The notes below the pieces were generated by a model. It did not search any database. It saw nothing but the letters and a program-made list of their open reading frames with translations, and was not told the origin of the DNA. A stretch of DNA of 64,000 bases from Myoxocephalus aenaeus (lineage: Eukaryota; Chordata; Actinopteri; Perciformes; Cottidae), in assembly GCA_038501785.1 (NCBI GenBank), contig JBAMJR010000097.1:799001-863000 (forward strand), read 5' to 3'. Position 1 is the first letter of the stretch. Every line of letters starts with the position of its first letter. The position numbers were made by a program, and so were the translations under genes. Shown piece after piece: positions 37,801 through 52,800 of this stretch.

Positions 37801-40800
37801 ACCCAGTAACATCAGCTGTGCATCCTACGCAGCTATGTAAGAGATGATATGTCTGCAGTCCAAAGCTCAACATTTTAATTTTTTTGCAGGATGATGTCAA
37901 ACTTTTGGCTCCTGACAAGTCTCAATGATTTCTGTTTTCTTCCTTCAGACTCACTGCTCTTCGGCAAAATTTGAATTCCCTGCAACTGCAGGTTTCACAC
38001 AGTTTGAGATCCAGCATAATGTCACTCAAGGAGACATTTCCACGTAAGTGGCTAAATGCTCTGCTTACAAACTTTTTCAGATTTGCCCATTGCCACAACT
38101 GTGATGATAGCTGTACTGATGCCATGCCTTCATTTCAATATTTTCTGAAACAGGTTGCTCAGTTCCAGATTCCTTCATGGTGAGTTAATTTCTATGGTTC
38201 TATTGATGGTCTTTTACAACATTTGATCAGAATGTACAAGACACAAGTTTGGCACATTCACTTTGTTAAGGAGGCCACGTTGATAGATTTGAACTTTAAA
38301 TACGTTTTACTATTGGACTAACAATTATGCTTTGCTTGTCTCCAGTGCAAGGAGACTCCGGTTGATGGTAAGTTTCTGAATTACCTGATATTTCAACTTT
38401 GATGACAATATCGCATTCTGAAGGTACAATATCTGATACACAAATATTGATCTTTTCACAGAGGACCTCATCTGTGGTGCAGTTAATAGGTGGGTGAACA
38501 ACTGTTTTGTCTGGTCCTGGGTTTGGGTAGGTAAAGTTCTCTTCCACAATCTATCTAAAGTGACAATGGTTTACTTTTGTATTGTCCTCCTAGATCACAA
38601 GTCGAACAAACCCTGTCTGTTGGCAATTCCTCTGAAGCCCTGTGCAATTTAAACATCACTGAACATGCCTGTTCCTCGGTAAGACTGTTATATGTAAGCC
38701 GTGAATCCCAGAGAAAGATTTGTCTTTTGCTACATTACCCTCCTGATACTAATCTCCATAAACTCTGAAAGTGTTTGTTTTATTTCTTTTCTAATTGTTT
38801 TCAAAGGCTACACATCTCACAGCCAGCAACTTGGTCACACTGATGAACTGCTCACTGGAAAGCCAAAGGACCTACCCCGTAGAGGTCTGGAAGCTTTTCT
38901 TCCAAAAAGCTTCTCCGGCACTAGACCAGGCTCTTGTGACATACGCCAGCATGGTAAATCCAATCCCAGAAATGTACAAAATTGGTGTTTCCCTGTTTGA
39001 ATTCTGGGTCAAACCAAAATGACTTTTCCAATTCCAGGCCCCCAACAACAGCAACCCGTCCTTGTCACATGCCCTTGAGGCTCTTGGGGAGGTGAGAATT
39101 GCCAACTTCAGCCAGGCAGAACTGCAGAATGATACCTTTGTCAGCAGCTGGTTCCAGACAAGGATTCGTCCGTTTCTGGCCTCTTCATCCCCCAACTTCC
39201 TATTCTGCCTAAGCTCCAAGAACTTCAGCTGCCATACGTACCGGATTGTGTAAGCACATATGTGATACATTGCTCCTCTGTGAACAAGATTGCAGAGGAA
39301 CCTGCTGTTTTGTAATTGTTAAGGTATTAAAAGCCTTCTCTCAAATTTAGCGTCCAGGCATTCAGCAGCCAAAAGGCATCCATGGACAGAGAAAGACAGC
39401 CAGCAGTCTTCACTCATTTCATCAAGCCCTTCCTTTCAAGAAATGACTCATCAGGTAAAGGCAAGCGCTCAGGCTCAAATTGGTAAAGTCTCGATAGCAT
39501 GTGGTGGTTATACCTTGTCAATGACTTTGTTTCTGTCTTCTTCGCAGATCCTGGCTGTGTCTCGTTTATCAACGGTAGTGGAGAGTGGCTACAGGTAAAC
39601 CTTGGCAGCTTCTCTGAATTTGCATCCCTGCAGGATCTGCAAGCCCTCAATGCCAACTTCTCCAGTGTAAGTAGGGACTGCGGTTAAAGTATTCCTATTC
39701 CAAGCTGAAATGTCTTACCTTTGTTTTTGCCATTGCTGCTGTTTGATTTCATATTGATTTCCTTTTTTTAGGCCGAATCGTTGTCAGTGCTCAATCCTAG
39801 TCAGGTGGCACAGTTGATACTGAGCTCAGGGGCCTTGAATGACACAGACCAAATCGACCTTGTGTTTGAGCAACTCGAGGATGGTGATGCTCTGGAAAAT
39901 GTGAACGAATTCCTGACAGAGTTGACAGCAAGTGGAAAGGTAGGCTACTCTTGGCACCTGGGGAAGATGCATAACGAATAGGCTTGAAACAGAGCATAGT
40001 CAGTAATTAGTCATGTATCTAACCCACTACATCAGTTGTAGGGCACTCATTCATATAAAATATGCTGTTACATCCTATGTTGCACGCTGTCTGGGGTATC
40101 ATGGCGTTTGAATCCTCTCATGTCGTCATTTGACAGGTCCCTGATTTCCAACCTGCTGTGAGAGATCGTGTGATGAATAGGACCTTCGCCATCATCAGTC
40201 TCCATTTCCTACGATTCAACGAAGTAGACTGGTTTTCTTGGTTCCATCTGATACTGACTCCTCTCCTCCCAAGTTTCAGCCCAATGATGCTCAAGAATGC
40301 AACTGCAAATATAAACTGCACAAACTACCATGTCGTGTGAGTATCATTCCAAGAACAAGCAAGATTGCATTGCAAAAAGTGCAAAATGCTAATGGTGGAC
40401 AGCATAAGAATGTGTATTTCCCGTGTCTGCAGTGTGAGTGGGATGGCCAAGGTTTCCCCTGCATTGCCGTTGCAAAGACAAAAAGAAATCACAGAGGTTC
40501 TGCTGGACTACCTGAATAAATCTGCCAGTGTCATCAACGAGCCAGGTAGGGATGACGCAGTAAATTGGGCCATGTGGTTGTCTGTGTGTGCGTCCCCACG
40601 GACTTTGTATTGTGAAAAAGTATGCTGAAATGGTAGTGAGAAGAACATTGACAATTGACTTCTTTCATGTGTATCAATGCAAAATAATGCTTGCTAAATG
40701 GTGCATATGTTAATGTCCGTCTACGTGCCTTAGTTTGCAGGCAGGGAATTCAGAGTGATGCAGAGTGGCTTGAAGCAAACCTGGGTTCCTTTTCCCAATA

Positions 40801-43800
40801 CACAACATACTCTGAACTCAAAATCTTCAACCTCTCTGGAGTAAGTCATACATTTTGCTGCCAATCTTTCTTGAAAACAGCTGCACAATATTCGCAACTT
40901 GGAAAATCTGCACACAGTTGTGGCTTTGCCATATCAAAGAGAAGAGCAATTCATATATCATCTTGGTTTTTGTCATCAGGTGGCAGTTGTGGACTCCCTC
41001 TCACCAAAGCAGAAGGCTGAGCTGATCCTGGATCTAGACAGCGGCTTTTTGGACAACGAGACCCTCGTAACGAAGGTGTTGACAAACTTGACAGAGTCCA
41101 CTGATGATGAGCAGTTGGATGAGTTTTTCCAGGCCTTTGGAGAGATCACCAAGCAGGTGAATGCTTAACTTTAAGAATGCCGTATATTAACACAAAGTTG
41201 GCTGGTAAACTGTCCTCTTGGAAGTTGCCCGAGGGTGGATGAATTTTTGCAGAATCTAATAAGTGGCTAGGATTTCACTCAAAAGGATACATTTCTGTCA
41301 TGCTTCTTGAATGAATGGCCACCAAGGATTGTTTGATTTATTGATGCCCCTGATGCACTAAAGTACAAAGGCGGGTCACCAAGCTTGCTTTCACTACAAT
41401 GATTACAGAAACGCAAAATGTCCTCCTGAACTGAAACGTGAATCCTTTTCTTTCCAGAGAAACATCACCCTCATCGAGAATCCTGGTGTACGAGACACCA
41501 TCTTGAACCTGACCTTGACAGCCCTTGCTCCTAAATTGAATGAATTTGGACCTGAAGACTTTGAGCTGTGGTTCCAGGTCAACTTGTTTCCTGTGTTGGC
41601 GAGCCTCCACCCTGGCAGCTTGGTAGTGATACCCAGTAACATCAGCTGTGCATCCTACGCAGCTATGTAAGAGATGATATGTCTGCAGTCCAAAGCTCAA
41701 CATTTTAATTTTTTTGCAGGATGATGTCAAACTTTTGGCTCCTGACAAGTCTCAATGATTTCTGTTTTCTTCCTTCAGACTCACTGCTCTTCGGCAAAAT
41801 TTGAATTCCCTGCAACTGCAGGTTTCACACAGTTTGAGATCCAGCATAATGTCACTCAAGGAGACATTTCCACGTAAGTGGCTAAATGCTCTGCTTACAA
41901 ACTTTTTCAGATTTGCCTATTGCCACAACTGTGATGATAGCTGTACTGATGCCATGCCTTCATTTCAATATTTTCTGAAACAGGTTGCTCAGTTCCAGAT
42001 TCCTTCATGGTGAGTTAATTTCTATGGTTCTATTGATGGTCTTTTACAACATTTGATCAGAATGTACAAGACACAAGTTTGGCACATTCACTTTGTTAAG
42101 GAGGCCACGTTGATAGATTTGAACTTTAAATACGTTTTACTATTGGACTAACAATTATGCTTTGCTTGTCTCCAGTGCAAGGAGACTCCGGTTGATGGTA
42201 AGTTTCTGAATTACCTGATATTTCAACTTTGATGACAATATCGCATTCTGAAGGTACAATATCTGATACACAAATATTGATCTTTTCACAGAGGACCTCG
42301 TCTGTGGTGCAGTTAATAGGTGGGTGAACAACTGTTTTGTCTGGTCCTGGGTTTGAGTAGGTAAAGTTCTCTTCCACAATCTATCTAAAGTGACAATGGT
42401 TTACTTTTGTATTGTCCTCCTAGATCACAAGTCGAACAAACCCTGTCTGTTGGCAATTCCTCTGAAGCCCTGTGCAATTTAAACATCACTGAACATGCCT
42501 GTTCCTCGGTAAGACTGTTATATGTAAGCCGTGAATCCCAGAGAAAGATTTGTCTTTTGCTACATTACCCTCCTGATACTAATCTCCATAAACTCTGAAA
42601 GTGTTTGTTTTATTTCTTTTCTAATTGTTTTCAAAGGCTACACATCTCACAGCCAGCAACTTGGTCACACTGATGAACTGCTCACTGGAAAGCCAAAGGA
42701 CCTACCCCGTAGAGGTCTGGAAGCTTTTCTTCCAAAAAGCTTCTCCGGCACTAGACCAGGCTCTTGTGACATACGCCAGCATGGTAAATCCAATCCCAGA
42801 AATGTACAAAATTGGTGTTTCCCTGTTTGAATTCTGGGTCAAACCAAAATGACTTTTCCAATTCCAGGCCCCCAACAACAGCAACCCGTCCTTGTCACAT
42901 GCCCTTGAGGCTCTTGGGGAGGTGAGAATTGCCAACTTCAGCCAGGCAGAACTGCAGAATGATACCTTTGTCAGCAGCTGGTTCCAGACAAGGATTCGTC
43001 CGTTTCTGGCCTCTTCATCCCCCAACTTCCTATTCTGCCTAAGCTCCAAGAACTTCAGCTGCCATACGTACCGGATTGTGTAAGCACATATGTGATACAT
43101 TGCTCCTCTGTGAACAAGATTGCAGAGGAACCTGCTGTTTTGTAATTGTTAAGGTATTAAAAGCCTTCTCTCAAATTTAGCGTCCAGGCATTCAGCAGCC
43201 AAAAGGCATCCATGGACAGAGAAAGACAGCCAGCAGTCTTCACTCATTTCATCAAGCCCTTCCTTTCAAGAAATGACTCATCAGGTAAAGGCAAGCGCTC
43301 AGGCTCAAATTGGTAAAGTCTCGATAGCATGTGGTGGTTATACCTTGTCAATGACTTTGTTTCTGTCTTCTTCGCAGATCCTGGCTGTGTCTCGTTTATC
43401 AACGGTAGTGGAGAGTGGCTACAGGTAAACCTTGGCAGCTTCTCTGAATTTGCATCCCTGCAGGATCTGCAAGCCCTCAATGCCAACTTCTCCAGTGTAA
43501 GTAGGGACTGCGGTTAAAGTATTCCTATTCCAAGCTGAAATGTCTTACCTTTGTTTTTGCCATTGCTGCTGTTTGATTTCATATTGATTTCCTTTTTTTA
43601 GGCCGAATCGTTGTCAGTGCTCAATCCTAGTCAGGTGGCACAGTTGATACTGAGCTCAGGGGCCTTGAATGACACAGACCAAATCGACCTTGTGTTTGAG
43701 CAACTCGAGGATGGTGATGCTCTGGAAAATGTGAACGAATTCCTGACAGAGTTGACAGCAAGTGGAAAGGTAGGCTACTCTTGGCACCTGGGGAAGATGC

Positions 43801-46800
43801 ATAACGAATAGGCTTGAAACAGAGCATAGTCAGTAATTAGTCATGTATCTAACCCACTACATCAGTTGTAGGGCACTCATTCATATAAAATATGCTGTTA
43901 CATCCTATGTTGCACGCTGTCTGGGGTATCATGGCGTTTGAATCCTCTCATGTCGTCATTTGACAGGTCCCTGATTTCCAACCTGCTGTGAGAGATCGTG
44001 TGATGAATAGGACCTTCGCCATCATCAGTCTCCATTTCCTACGATTCAACGAAGTAGACTGGTTTTCTTGGTTCCATCTGATACTGACTCCTCTCCTCCC
44101 AAGTTTCAGCCCAATGATGCTCAAGAATGCAACTGCAAATATAAACTGCACAAACTACCATGTCGTGTGAGTATCATTCCAAGAACAAGCAAGATTGCAT
44201 TGCAAAAAGTGCAAAATGCTAATGGTGGACAGCATAAGAATGTGTATTTCCCGTGTCTGCAGTGTGAGTGGGATGGCCAAGGTTTCCCCTGCATTGCCGT
44301 TGCAAAGACAAAAAGAAATCACAGAGGTTCTGCTGGACTACCTGAATAAATCTGCCAGTGTCATCAACGAGCCAGGTAGGGATGACGCAGTAAATTGGGC
44401 CATGTGGTTGTCTGTGTGTGCGTCCCCACGGACTTTGTATTGTGAAAAAGTATGCTGAAATGGTAGTGAGAAGAACATTGACAATTGACTTCTTTCATGT
44501 GTATCAATGCAAAATAATGCTTGCTAAATGGTGCATATGTTAATGTCCGTCTACGTGCCTTAGTTTGCAGGCAGGGAATTCAGAGTGATGCAGAGTGGCT
44601 TGAAGCAAACCTGGGTTCCTTTTCCCAATACACAACATACTCTGAACTCAAAATATTCAACCTCTCTGGAGTAAGTCATACATTTTGCTGCCAATCTTTC
44701 TTGAAAACAGCTGCACAATATTCGCAACTTGGAAAATCTGCACACAGTTGTGGCTTTGCCATATCAAAGAGAAGAGCAATTCATATATCATCTTGGTTTT
44801 TGTCATCAGGTGGCAGTTGTGGACTCCCTCTCACCAAAGCAGAAGGCTGAGCTGATCCTGGATCTAGACAGCGGCTTTTTGGACAACGAGACCCTCGTAA
44901 CGAAGGTGTTGACAAACTTGACAGAGTCCACTGATGATGAGCAGTTGGATGAGTTTTTCCAGGCCTTTGGAGAGATCACCAAGCAGGTGAATGCTTAACT
45001 TTAAGAATGCCGTATATTAACACAAAGTTGGCTGGTAAACTGTCCTCTTGGAAGTTGCCCGAGGGTGGATGAATTTTTGCAGAATCTAATAAGTGGCTAG
45101 GATTTCACTCAAAAGGATACATTTCTGTCATGCTTCTTGAATGAATGGCCACCAAGGATTGTTTGATTTATTGATGCCCCTGATGCACTAAAGTACAAAG
45201 GCGGGTCACCAAGCTTGCTTTCACTACAATGATTACAGAAACGCAAAATGTCCTCCTGAACTGAAACGTGAATCCTTTTCTTTCCAGAGAAACATCACCC
45301 TCATCGAGAATCCTGGTGTACGAGACACCATCTTGAACCTGACCTTGACAGCCCTTGCTCCTAAATTGAATGAATTTGGACCTGAAGACTTTGAGCTGTG
45401 GTTCCAGGTCAACTTGTTTCCTGTGTTGGCGAGCCTCCACCCTGGCAGCTTGGTAGTGATACCCAGTAACATCAGCTGTGCATCCTACGCAGCTATGTAA
45501 GAGATGATATGTCTGCAGTCCAAAGCTCAACATTTTAATTTTTTTGCAGGATGATGTCAAACTTTTGGCTCCTGACAAGTCTCAATGATTTCTGTTTTCT
45601 TCCTTCAGACTCACTGCTCTTCGGCAAAATTTGAATTCCCTGCAACTGCAGGTTTCACACAGTTTGAGATCCAGCATAATGTCACTCAAGGAGACATTTC
45701 CACGTAAGTGGCTAAATGCTCTGCTTACAAACTTTTTCAGATTTGCCTATTGCCACAACTGTGATGATAGCTGTACTGATGCCATGCCTTCATTTCAATA
45801 TTTTCTGAAACAGGTTGCTCAGTTCCAGATTCCTTCATGGTGAGTTAATTTCTATGGTTCTATTGATGGTCTTTTACAACATTTGATCAGAATGTACAAG
45901 ACACAAGTTTGGCACATTCACTTTGTTAAGGAGGCCACGTTGATAGATTTGAACTTTAAATACGTTTTACTATTGGACTAACAATTATGCTTTGCTTGTC
46001 TCCAGTGCAAGGAGACTCCGGTTGATGGTAAGTTTCTGAATTACCTGATATTTCAACTTTGATGACAATATCGCATTCTGAAGGTACAATATCTGATACA
46101 CAAATATTGATCTTTTCACAGAGGACCTCGTCTGTGGTGCAGTTAATAGGTGGGTGAACAACTGTTTTGTCTGGTCCTGGGTTTGAGTAGGTAAAGTTCT
46201 CTTCCACAATCTATCTAAAGTGACAATGGTTTACTTTTGTATTGTCCTCCTAGATCACAAGTCGAACAAACCCTGTCTGTTGGCAATTCCTCTGAAGCCC
46301 TGTGCAATTTAAACATCACTGAACATGCCTGTTCCTCGGTAAGACTGTTATATGTAAGCCGTGAATCCCAGAGAAAGATTTGTCTTTTGCTACATTACCC
46401 TCCTGATACTAATCTCCATAAACTCTGAAAGTGTTTGTTTTATTTCTTTTCTAATTGTTTTCAAAGGCTACACATCTCACAGCCAGCAACTTGGTCACAC
46501 TGATGAACTGCTCACTGGAAAGCCAAAGGACCTACCCCGTAGAGGTCTGGAAGCTTTTCTTCCAAAAAGCTTCTCCGGCACTAGACCAGGCTCTTGTGAC
46601 ATACGCCAGCATGGTAAATCCAATCCCAGAAATGTACAAAATTGGTGTTTCCCTGTTTGAATTCTGGGTCAAACCAAAATGACTTTTCCAATTCCAGGCC
46701 CCCAACAACAGCAACCCGTCCTTGTCACATGCCCTTGAGGCTCTTGGGGAGGTGAGAATTGCCAACTTCAGCCAGGCAGAACTGCAGAATGATACCTTTG

Positions 46801-49800
46801 TCAGCAGCTGGTTCCAGACAAGGATTCGTCCGTTTCTGGCCTCTTCATCCCCCAACTTCCTATTCTGCCTAAGCTCCAAGAACTTCAGCTGCCATACGTA
46901 CCGGATTGTGTAAGCACATATGTGATACATTGCTCCTCTGTGAACAAGATTGCAGAGGAACCTGCTGTTTTGTAATTGTTAAGGTATTAAAAGCCTTCTC
47001 TCAAATTTAGCGTCCAGGCATTCAGCAGCCAAAAGGCATCCATGGACAGAGAAAGACAGCCAGCAGTCTTCACTCATTTCATCAAGCCCTTCCTTTCAAG
47101 AAATGACTCATCAGGTAAAGGCAAGCGCTCAGGCTCAAATTGGTAAAGTCTCGATAGCATGTGGTGGTTATACCTTGTCAATGACTTTGTTTCTGTCTTC
47201 TTCGCAGATCCTGGCTGTGTCTCGTTTATCAACGGTAGTGGAGAGTGGCTACAGGTAAACCTTGGCAGCTTCTCTGAATTTGCATCCCTGCAGGATCTGC
47301 AAGCCCTCAATGCCAACTTCTCCAGTGTAAGTAGGGACTGCGGTTAAAGTATTCCTATTCCAAGCTGAAATGTCTTACCTTTGTTTTTGCCATTGCTGCT
47401 GTTTGATTTCATATTGATTTCCTTTTTTTAGGCCGAATCGTTGTCAGTGCTCAATCCTAGTCAGGTGGCACAGTTGATACTGAGCTCAGGGGCCTTGAAT
47501 GACACAGACCAAATCGACCTTGTGTTTGAGCAACTCGAGGATGGTGATGCTCTGGAAAATGTGAACGAATTCCTGACAGAGTTGACAGCAAGTGGAAAGG
47601 TAGGCTACTCTTGGCACCTGGGTAAGATGCATAACGAATAGGCTTGAAACAGAGCATAGTCAGTAATTAGTCATGTATCTAACCCACTACATCAGTTGTA
47701 GGGCACTCATTCATATAAAATATGCTGTTACATCCTATGTTGCACGCTGTCTGGGGTATCATGGCGTTTGAATCCTCTCATGTCGTCATTTGACAGGTCC
47801 CTGATTTCCAACCTGCTGTGAGAGATCGTGTGATGAATAGGACCTTCGCCATCATCAGTCTTCATTTCCTACGATTCAACGAAGTAGACTGGTTTTCTTG
47901 GTTCCATCTGATACTGACTCCTCTCCTCCCAAGTTTCAGCCCAATGATGCTCAAGAATGCAACTGCAAATATAAACTGCACAAACTACCATGTCGTGTGA
48001 GTATCATTCCAAGAACAAGCAAGATTGCATTGCAAAAAGTGCAAAATGCTAATGGTGGACAGCATAAGAATGTGTATTTCCCGTGTCTGCAGTGTGAGTG
48101 GGATGGCCAAGGTTTCCCCTGCATTGCCGTTGCAAAGACAAAAAGAAATCACAGAGGTTCTGCTGGACTACCTGAATAAATCTGCCAGTGTCATCAACGA
48201 GCCAGGTAGGGATGACGCAGTAAATTGGGCCATGTGGTTGTCTGTGTGTGCGTCCCCACGGACTTTGTATTGTGAAAAAGTATGCTGAAATGGTAGTGAG
48301 AAGAACATTGACAATTGACTTCTTTCATGTGTATCAATGCAAAATAATGCTTGCTAAATGGTGCATATGTTAATGTCCGTCTACGTGCCTTAGTTTGCAG
48401 GCAGGGAATTCAGAGTGATGCAGAGTGGCTTGAATCAAACCTGGGTTCCTTTTCCCAATACACAACATACTCTGAACTCAAAATCTTCAACCTCTCTGGA
48501 GTAAGTCATACATTTTGCTGCCAATCTTTCTTGAAAACAGCTGCACAATATTCGCAACTTGGAAAATCTGCACACAGTTGTGGCTTTGCCATATCAAAGA
48601 GAAGAGCAATTCATATATCATCTTGGTTTTTGTCATCAGGTGGCAGTTGTGGACTCCCTCTCACCAAAGCAGAAGGCTGAGCTGATCCTGGATCTAGACA
48701 GCGGCTTTTTGCACAACGAGACCCTCGTAACGAAGGTGTTGACAAACTTGACAGAGTCCACTGATGATGAGCAGTTGGATGAGTTTTTCCAGGCCTTTGG
48801 AGAGATCACCAAGCAGGTGAATGCTTAACTTTAAGAATGCCGTATATTAACACAAAGTTGGCTGGTAAACTGTCCTCTTGGAAGTTGCCCGAGGGTGGAT
48901 GAATTTTTGCAGAATCTAATAAGTGGCTAGGATTTCACTCAAAAGGATACATTTCTGTCATGCTTCTTGAATGAATGGCCACCAAGGATTGTTTGATTTA
49001 TTGATGCCCCTGATGCACTAAAGTACAAAGGCGGGTCACCAAGCTTGCTTTCACTACAATGATTACAGAAACGCAAAATGTCCTCCTGAACTGAAACGTG
49101 AATCCTTTTCTTTCCAGAGAAACATCACCCTCATCGAGAATCCTGGTGTACGAGACACCATCTTGAACCTGACCTTGACAGCCCTTGCTCCTAAATTGAA
49201 TGAATTTGGACCTGAAGACTTTGAGCTGTGGTTCCAGGTCAACTTGTTTCCTGTGTTGGCGAGCCTCCACCCTGGCAGCTTGGTAGTGATACCCAGTAAC
49301 ATCAGCTGTGCATCCTACGCAGCTATGTAAGAGATGATATGTCTGCAGTCCAAAGCTCAACATTTTAATTTTTTTGCAGGATGATGTCAAACTTTTGGCT
49401 CCTGACAAGTCTCAATGATTTCTGTTTTCTTCCTTCAGACTCACTGCTCTTCGGCAAAATTTGAATTCCCTGCAACTGCAGGTTTCACACAGTTTGAGAT
49501 CCAGCATAATGTCACTCAAGGAGACATTTCCACGTAAGTGGCTAAATGCTCTGCTTACAAACTTTTTCAGATTTGCCCATTGCCACAACTGTGATGATAG
49601 CTGTACTGATGCCATGCCTTCATTTCAATATTTTCTGAAACAGGTTGCTCAGTTCCAGATTCCTTCATGGTGAGTTAATTTCTATGGTTCTATTGATGGT
49701 CTTTTACAACATTTGATCAGAATGTACAAGACACAAGTTTGGCACATTCACTTTGTTAAGGAGGCCACGTTGATAGATTTGAACTTTAAATACGTTTTAC

Positions 49801-52800
49801 TATTGGACTAACAATTATGCTTTGCTTGTCTCCAGTGCAAGGAGACTCCGGTTGATGGTAAGTTTCTGAATTACCTGATATTTCAACTTTGATGACAATA
49901 TCGCATTCTGAAGGTACAATATCTGATACACAAATATTGATCTTTTCACAGAGGACCTCATCTGTGGTGCAGTTAATAGGTGGGTGAACAACTGTTTTGT
50001 CTGGTCCTGGGTTTGGGTAGGTAAAGTTCTCTTCCACAATCTATCTAAAGTGACAATGGTTTACTTTTGTATTGTCCTCCTAGATCACAAGTCGAACAAA
50101 CCCTGTCTGTTGGCAATTCCTCTGAAGCCCTGTGCAATTTAAACATCACTGAACATGCCTGTTCCTCGGTAAGACTGTTATATGTAAGCCGTGAATCCCA
50201 GAGAAAGATTTGTCTTTTGCTACATTACCCTCCTGATACTAATCTCCATAAACTCTGAAAGTGTTTGTTTTATTTCTTTTCTAATTGTTTTCAAAGGCTA
50301 CACATCTCACAGCCAGCAACTTGGTCACACTGATGAACTGCTCACTGGAAAGCCAAAGGACCTACCCCGTAGAGGTCTGGAAGCTTTTCTTCCAAAAAGC
50401 TTCTCCGGCACTAGACCAGGCTCTTGTGACATACGCCAGCATGGTAAATCCAATCCCAGAAATGTACAAAATTGGTGTTTCCCTGTTTGAATTCTGGGTC
50501 AAACCAAAATGACTTTTCCAATTCCAGGCCCCCAACAACAGCAACCCGTCCTTGTCACATGCCCTTGAGGCTCTTGGGGAGGTGAGAATTGCCAACTTCA
50601 GCCAGGCAGAACTGCAGAATGATACCTTTGTCAGCAGCTGGTTCCAGACAAGGATTCGTCCGTTTCTGGCCTCTTCATCCCCCAACTTCCTATTCTGCCT
50701 AAGCTCCAAGAACTTCAGCTGCCATACGTACCGGATTGTGTAAGCACATATGTGATACATTGCTCCTCTGTGAACAAGATTGCAGAGGAACCTGCTGTTT
50801 TGTAATTGTTAAGGTATTAAAAGCCTTCTCTCAAATTTAGCGTCCAGGCATTCAGCAGCCAAAAGGCATCCATGGACAGAGAAAGACAGCCAGCAGTCTT
50901 CACTCATTTCATCAAGCCCTTCCTTTCAAGAAATGACTCATCAGGTAAAGGCAAGCGCTCAGGCTCAAATTGGTAAAGTCTCGATAGCATGTGGTGGTTA
51001 TACCTTGTCAATGACTTTGTTTCTGTCTTCTTCGCAGATCCTGGCTGTGTCTCGTTTATCAACGGTAGTGGAGAGTGGCTACAGGTAAACCTTGGCAGCT
51101 TCTCTGAATTTGCATCCCTGCAGGATCTGCAAGCCCTCAATGCCAACTTCTCCAGTGTAAGTAGGGACTGCGGTTAAAGTATTCCTATTCCAAGCTGAAA
51201 TGTCTTACCTTTGTTTTTGCCATTGCTGCTGTTTGATTTCATATTGATTTCCTTTTTTTAGGCCGAATCGTTGTCAGTGCTCAATCCTAGTCAGGTGGCA
51301 CAGTTGATACTGAGCTCAGGGGCCTTGAATGACACAGACCAAATCGACCTTGTGTTTGAGCAACTCGAGGATGGTGATGCTCTGGAAAATGTGAACGAAT
51401 TCCTGACAGAGTTGACAGCAAGTGGAAAGGTAGGCTACTCTTGGCACCTGGGGAAGATGCATAACGAATAGGCTTGAAACAGAGCATAGTCAGTAATTAG
51501 TCATGTATCTAACCCACTACATCAGTTGTAGGGCACTCATTCATATAAAATATGCTGTTACATCCTATGTTGCACGCTGTCTGGGGTATCATGGCGTTTG
51601 AATCCTCTCATGTCGTCATTTGACAGGTCCCTGATTTCCAACCTGCTGTGAGAGATCGTGTGATGAATAGGACCTTCGCCATCATCAGTCTCCATTTCCT
51701 ACGATTCAACGAAGTAGACTGGTTTTCTTGGTTCCATCTGATACTGACTCCTCTCCTCCCAAGTTTCAGCCCAATGATGCTCAAGAATGCAACTGCAAAT
51801 ATAAACTGCACAAACTACCATGTCGTGTGAGTATCATTCCAAGAACAAGCAAGATTGCATTGCAAAAAGTGCAAAATGCTAATGGTGGACAGCATAAGAA
51901 TGTGTATTTCCCGTGTCTGCAGTGTGAGTGGGATGGCCAAGGTTTCCCCTGCATTGCCGTTGCAAAGACAAAAAGAAATCACAGAGGTTCTGCTGGACTA
52001 CCTGAATAAATCTGCCAGTGTCATCAACGAGCCAGGTAGGGATGACGCAGTAAATTGGGCCATGTGGTTGTCTGTGTGTGCGTCCCCACGGACTTTGTAT
52101 TGTGAAAAAGTATGCTGAAATGGTAGTGAGAAGAACATTGACAATTGACTTCTTTCATGTGTATCAATGCAAAATAATGCTTGCTAAATGGTGCATATGT
52201 TAATGTCCGTCTACGTGCCTTAGTTTGCAGGCAGGGAATTCAGAGTGATGCAGAGTGGCTTGAAGCAAACCTGGGTTCCTTTTCCCAATACACAACATAC
52301 TCTGAACTCAAAATCTTCAACCTCTCTGGAGTAAGTCATACATTTTGCTGCCAATCTTTCTTGAAAACAGCTGCACAATATTCGCAACTTGGAAAATCTG
52401 CACACAGTTGTGGCTTTGCCATATCAAAGAGAAGAGCAATTCATATATCATCTTGGTTTTTGTCATCAGGTGGCAGTTGTGGACTCCCTCTCACCAAAGC
52501 AGAAGGCTGAGCTGATCCTGGATCTAGACAGCGGCTTTTTGGACAACGAGACCCTCGTAACGAAGGTGTTGACAAACTTGACAGAGTCCACTGATGATGA
52601 GCAGTTGGATGAGTTTTTCCAGGCCTTTGGAGAGATCACCAAGCAGGTGAATGCTTAACTTTAAGAATGCCGTATATTAACACAAAGTTGGCTGGTAAAC
52701 TGTCCTCTTGGAAGTTGCCCGAGGGTGGATGAATTTTTGCAGAATCTAATAAGTGGCTAGGATTTCACTCAAAAGGATACATTTCTGTCATGCTTCTTGA

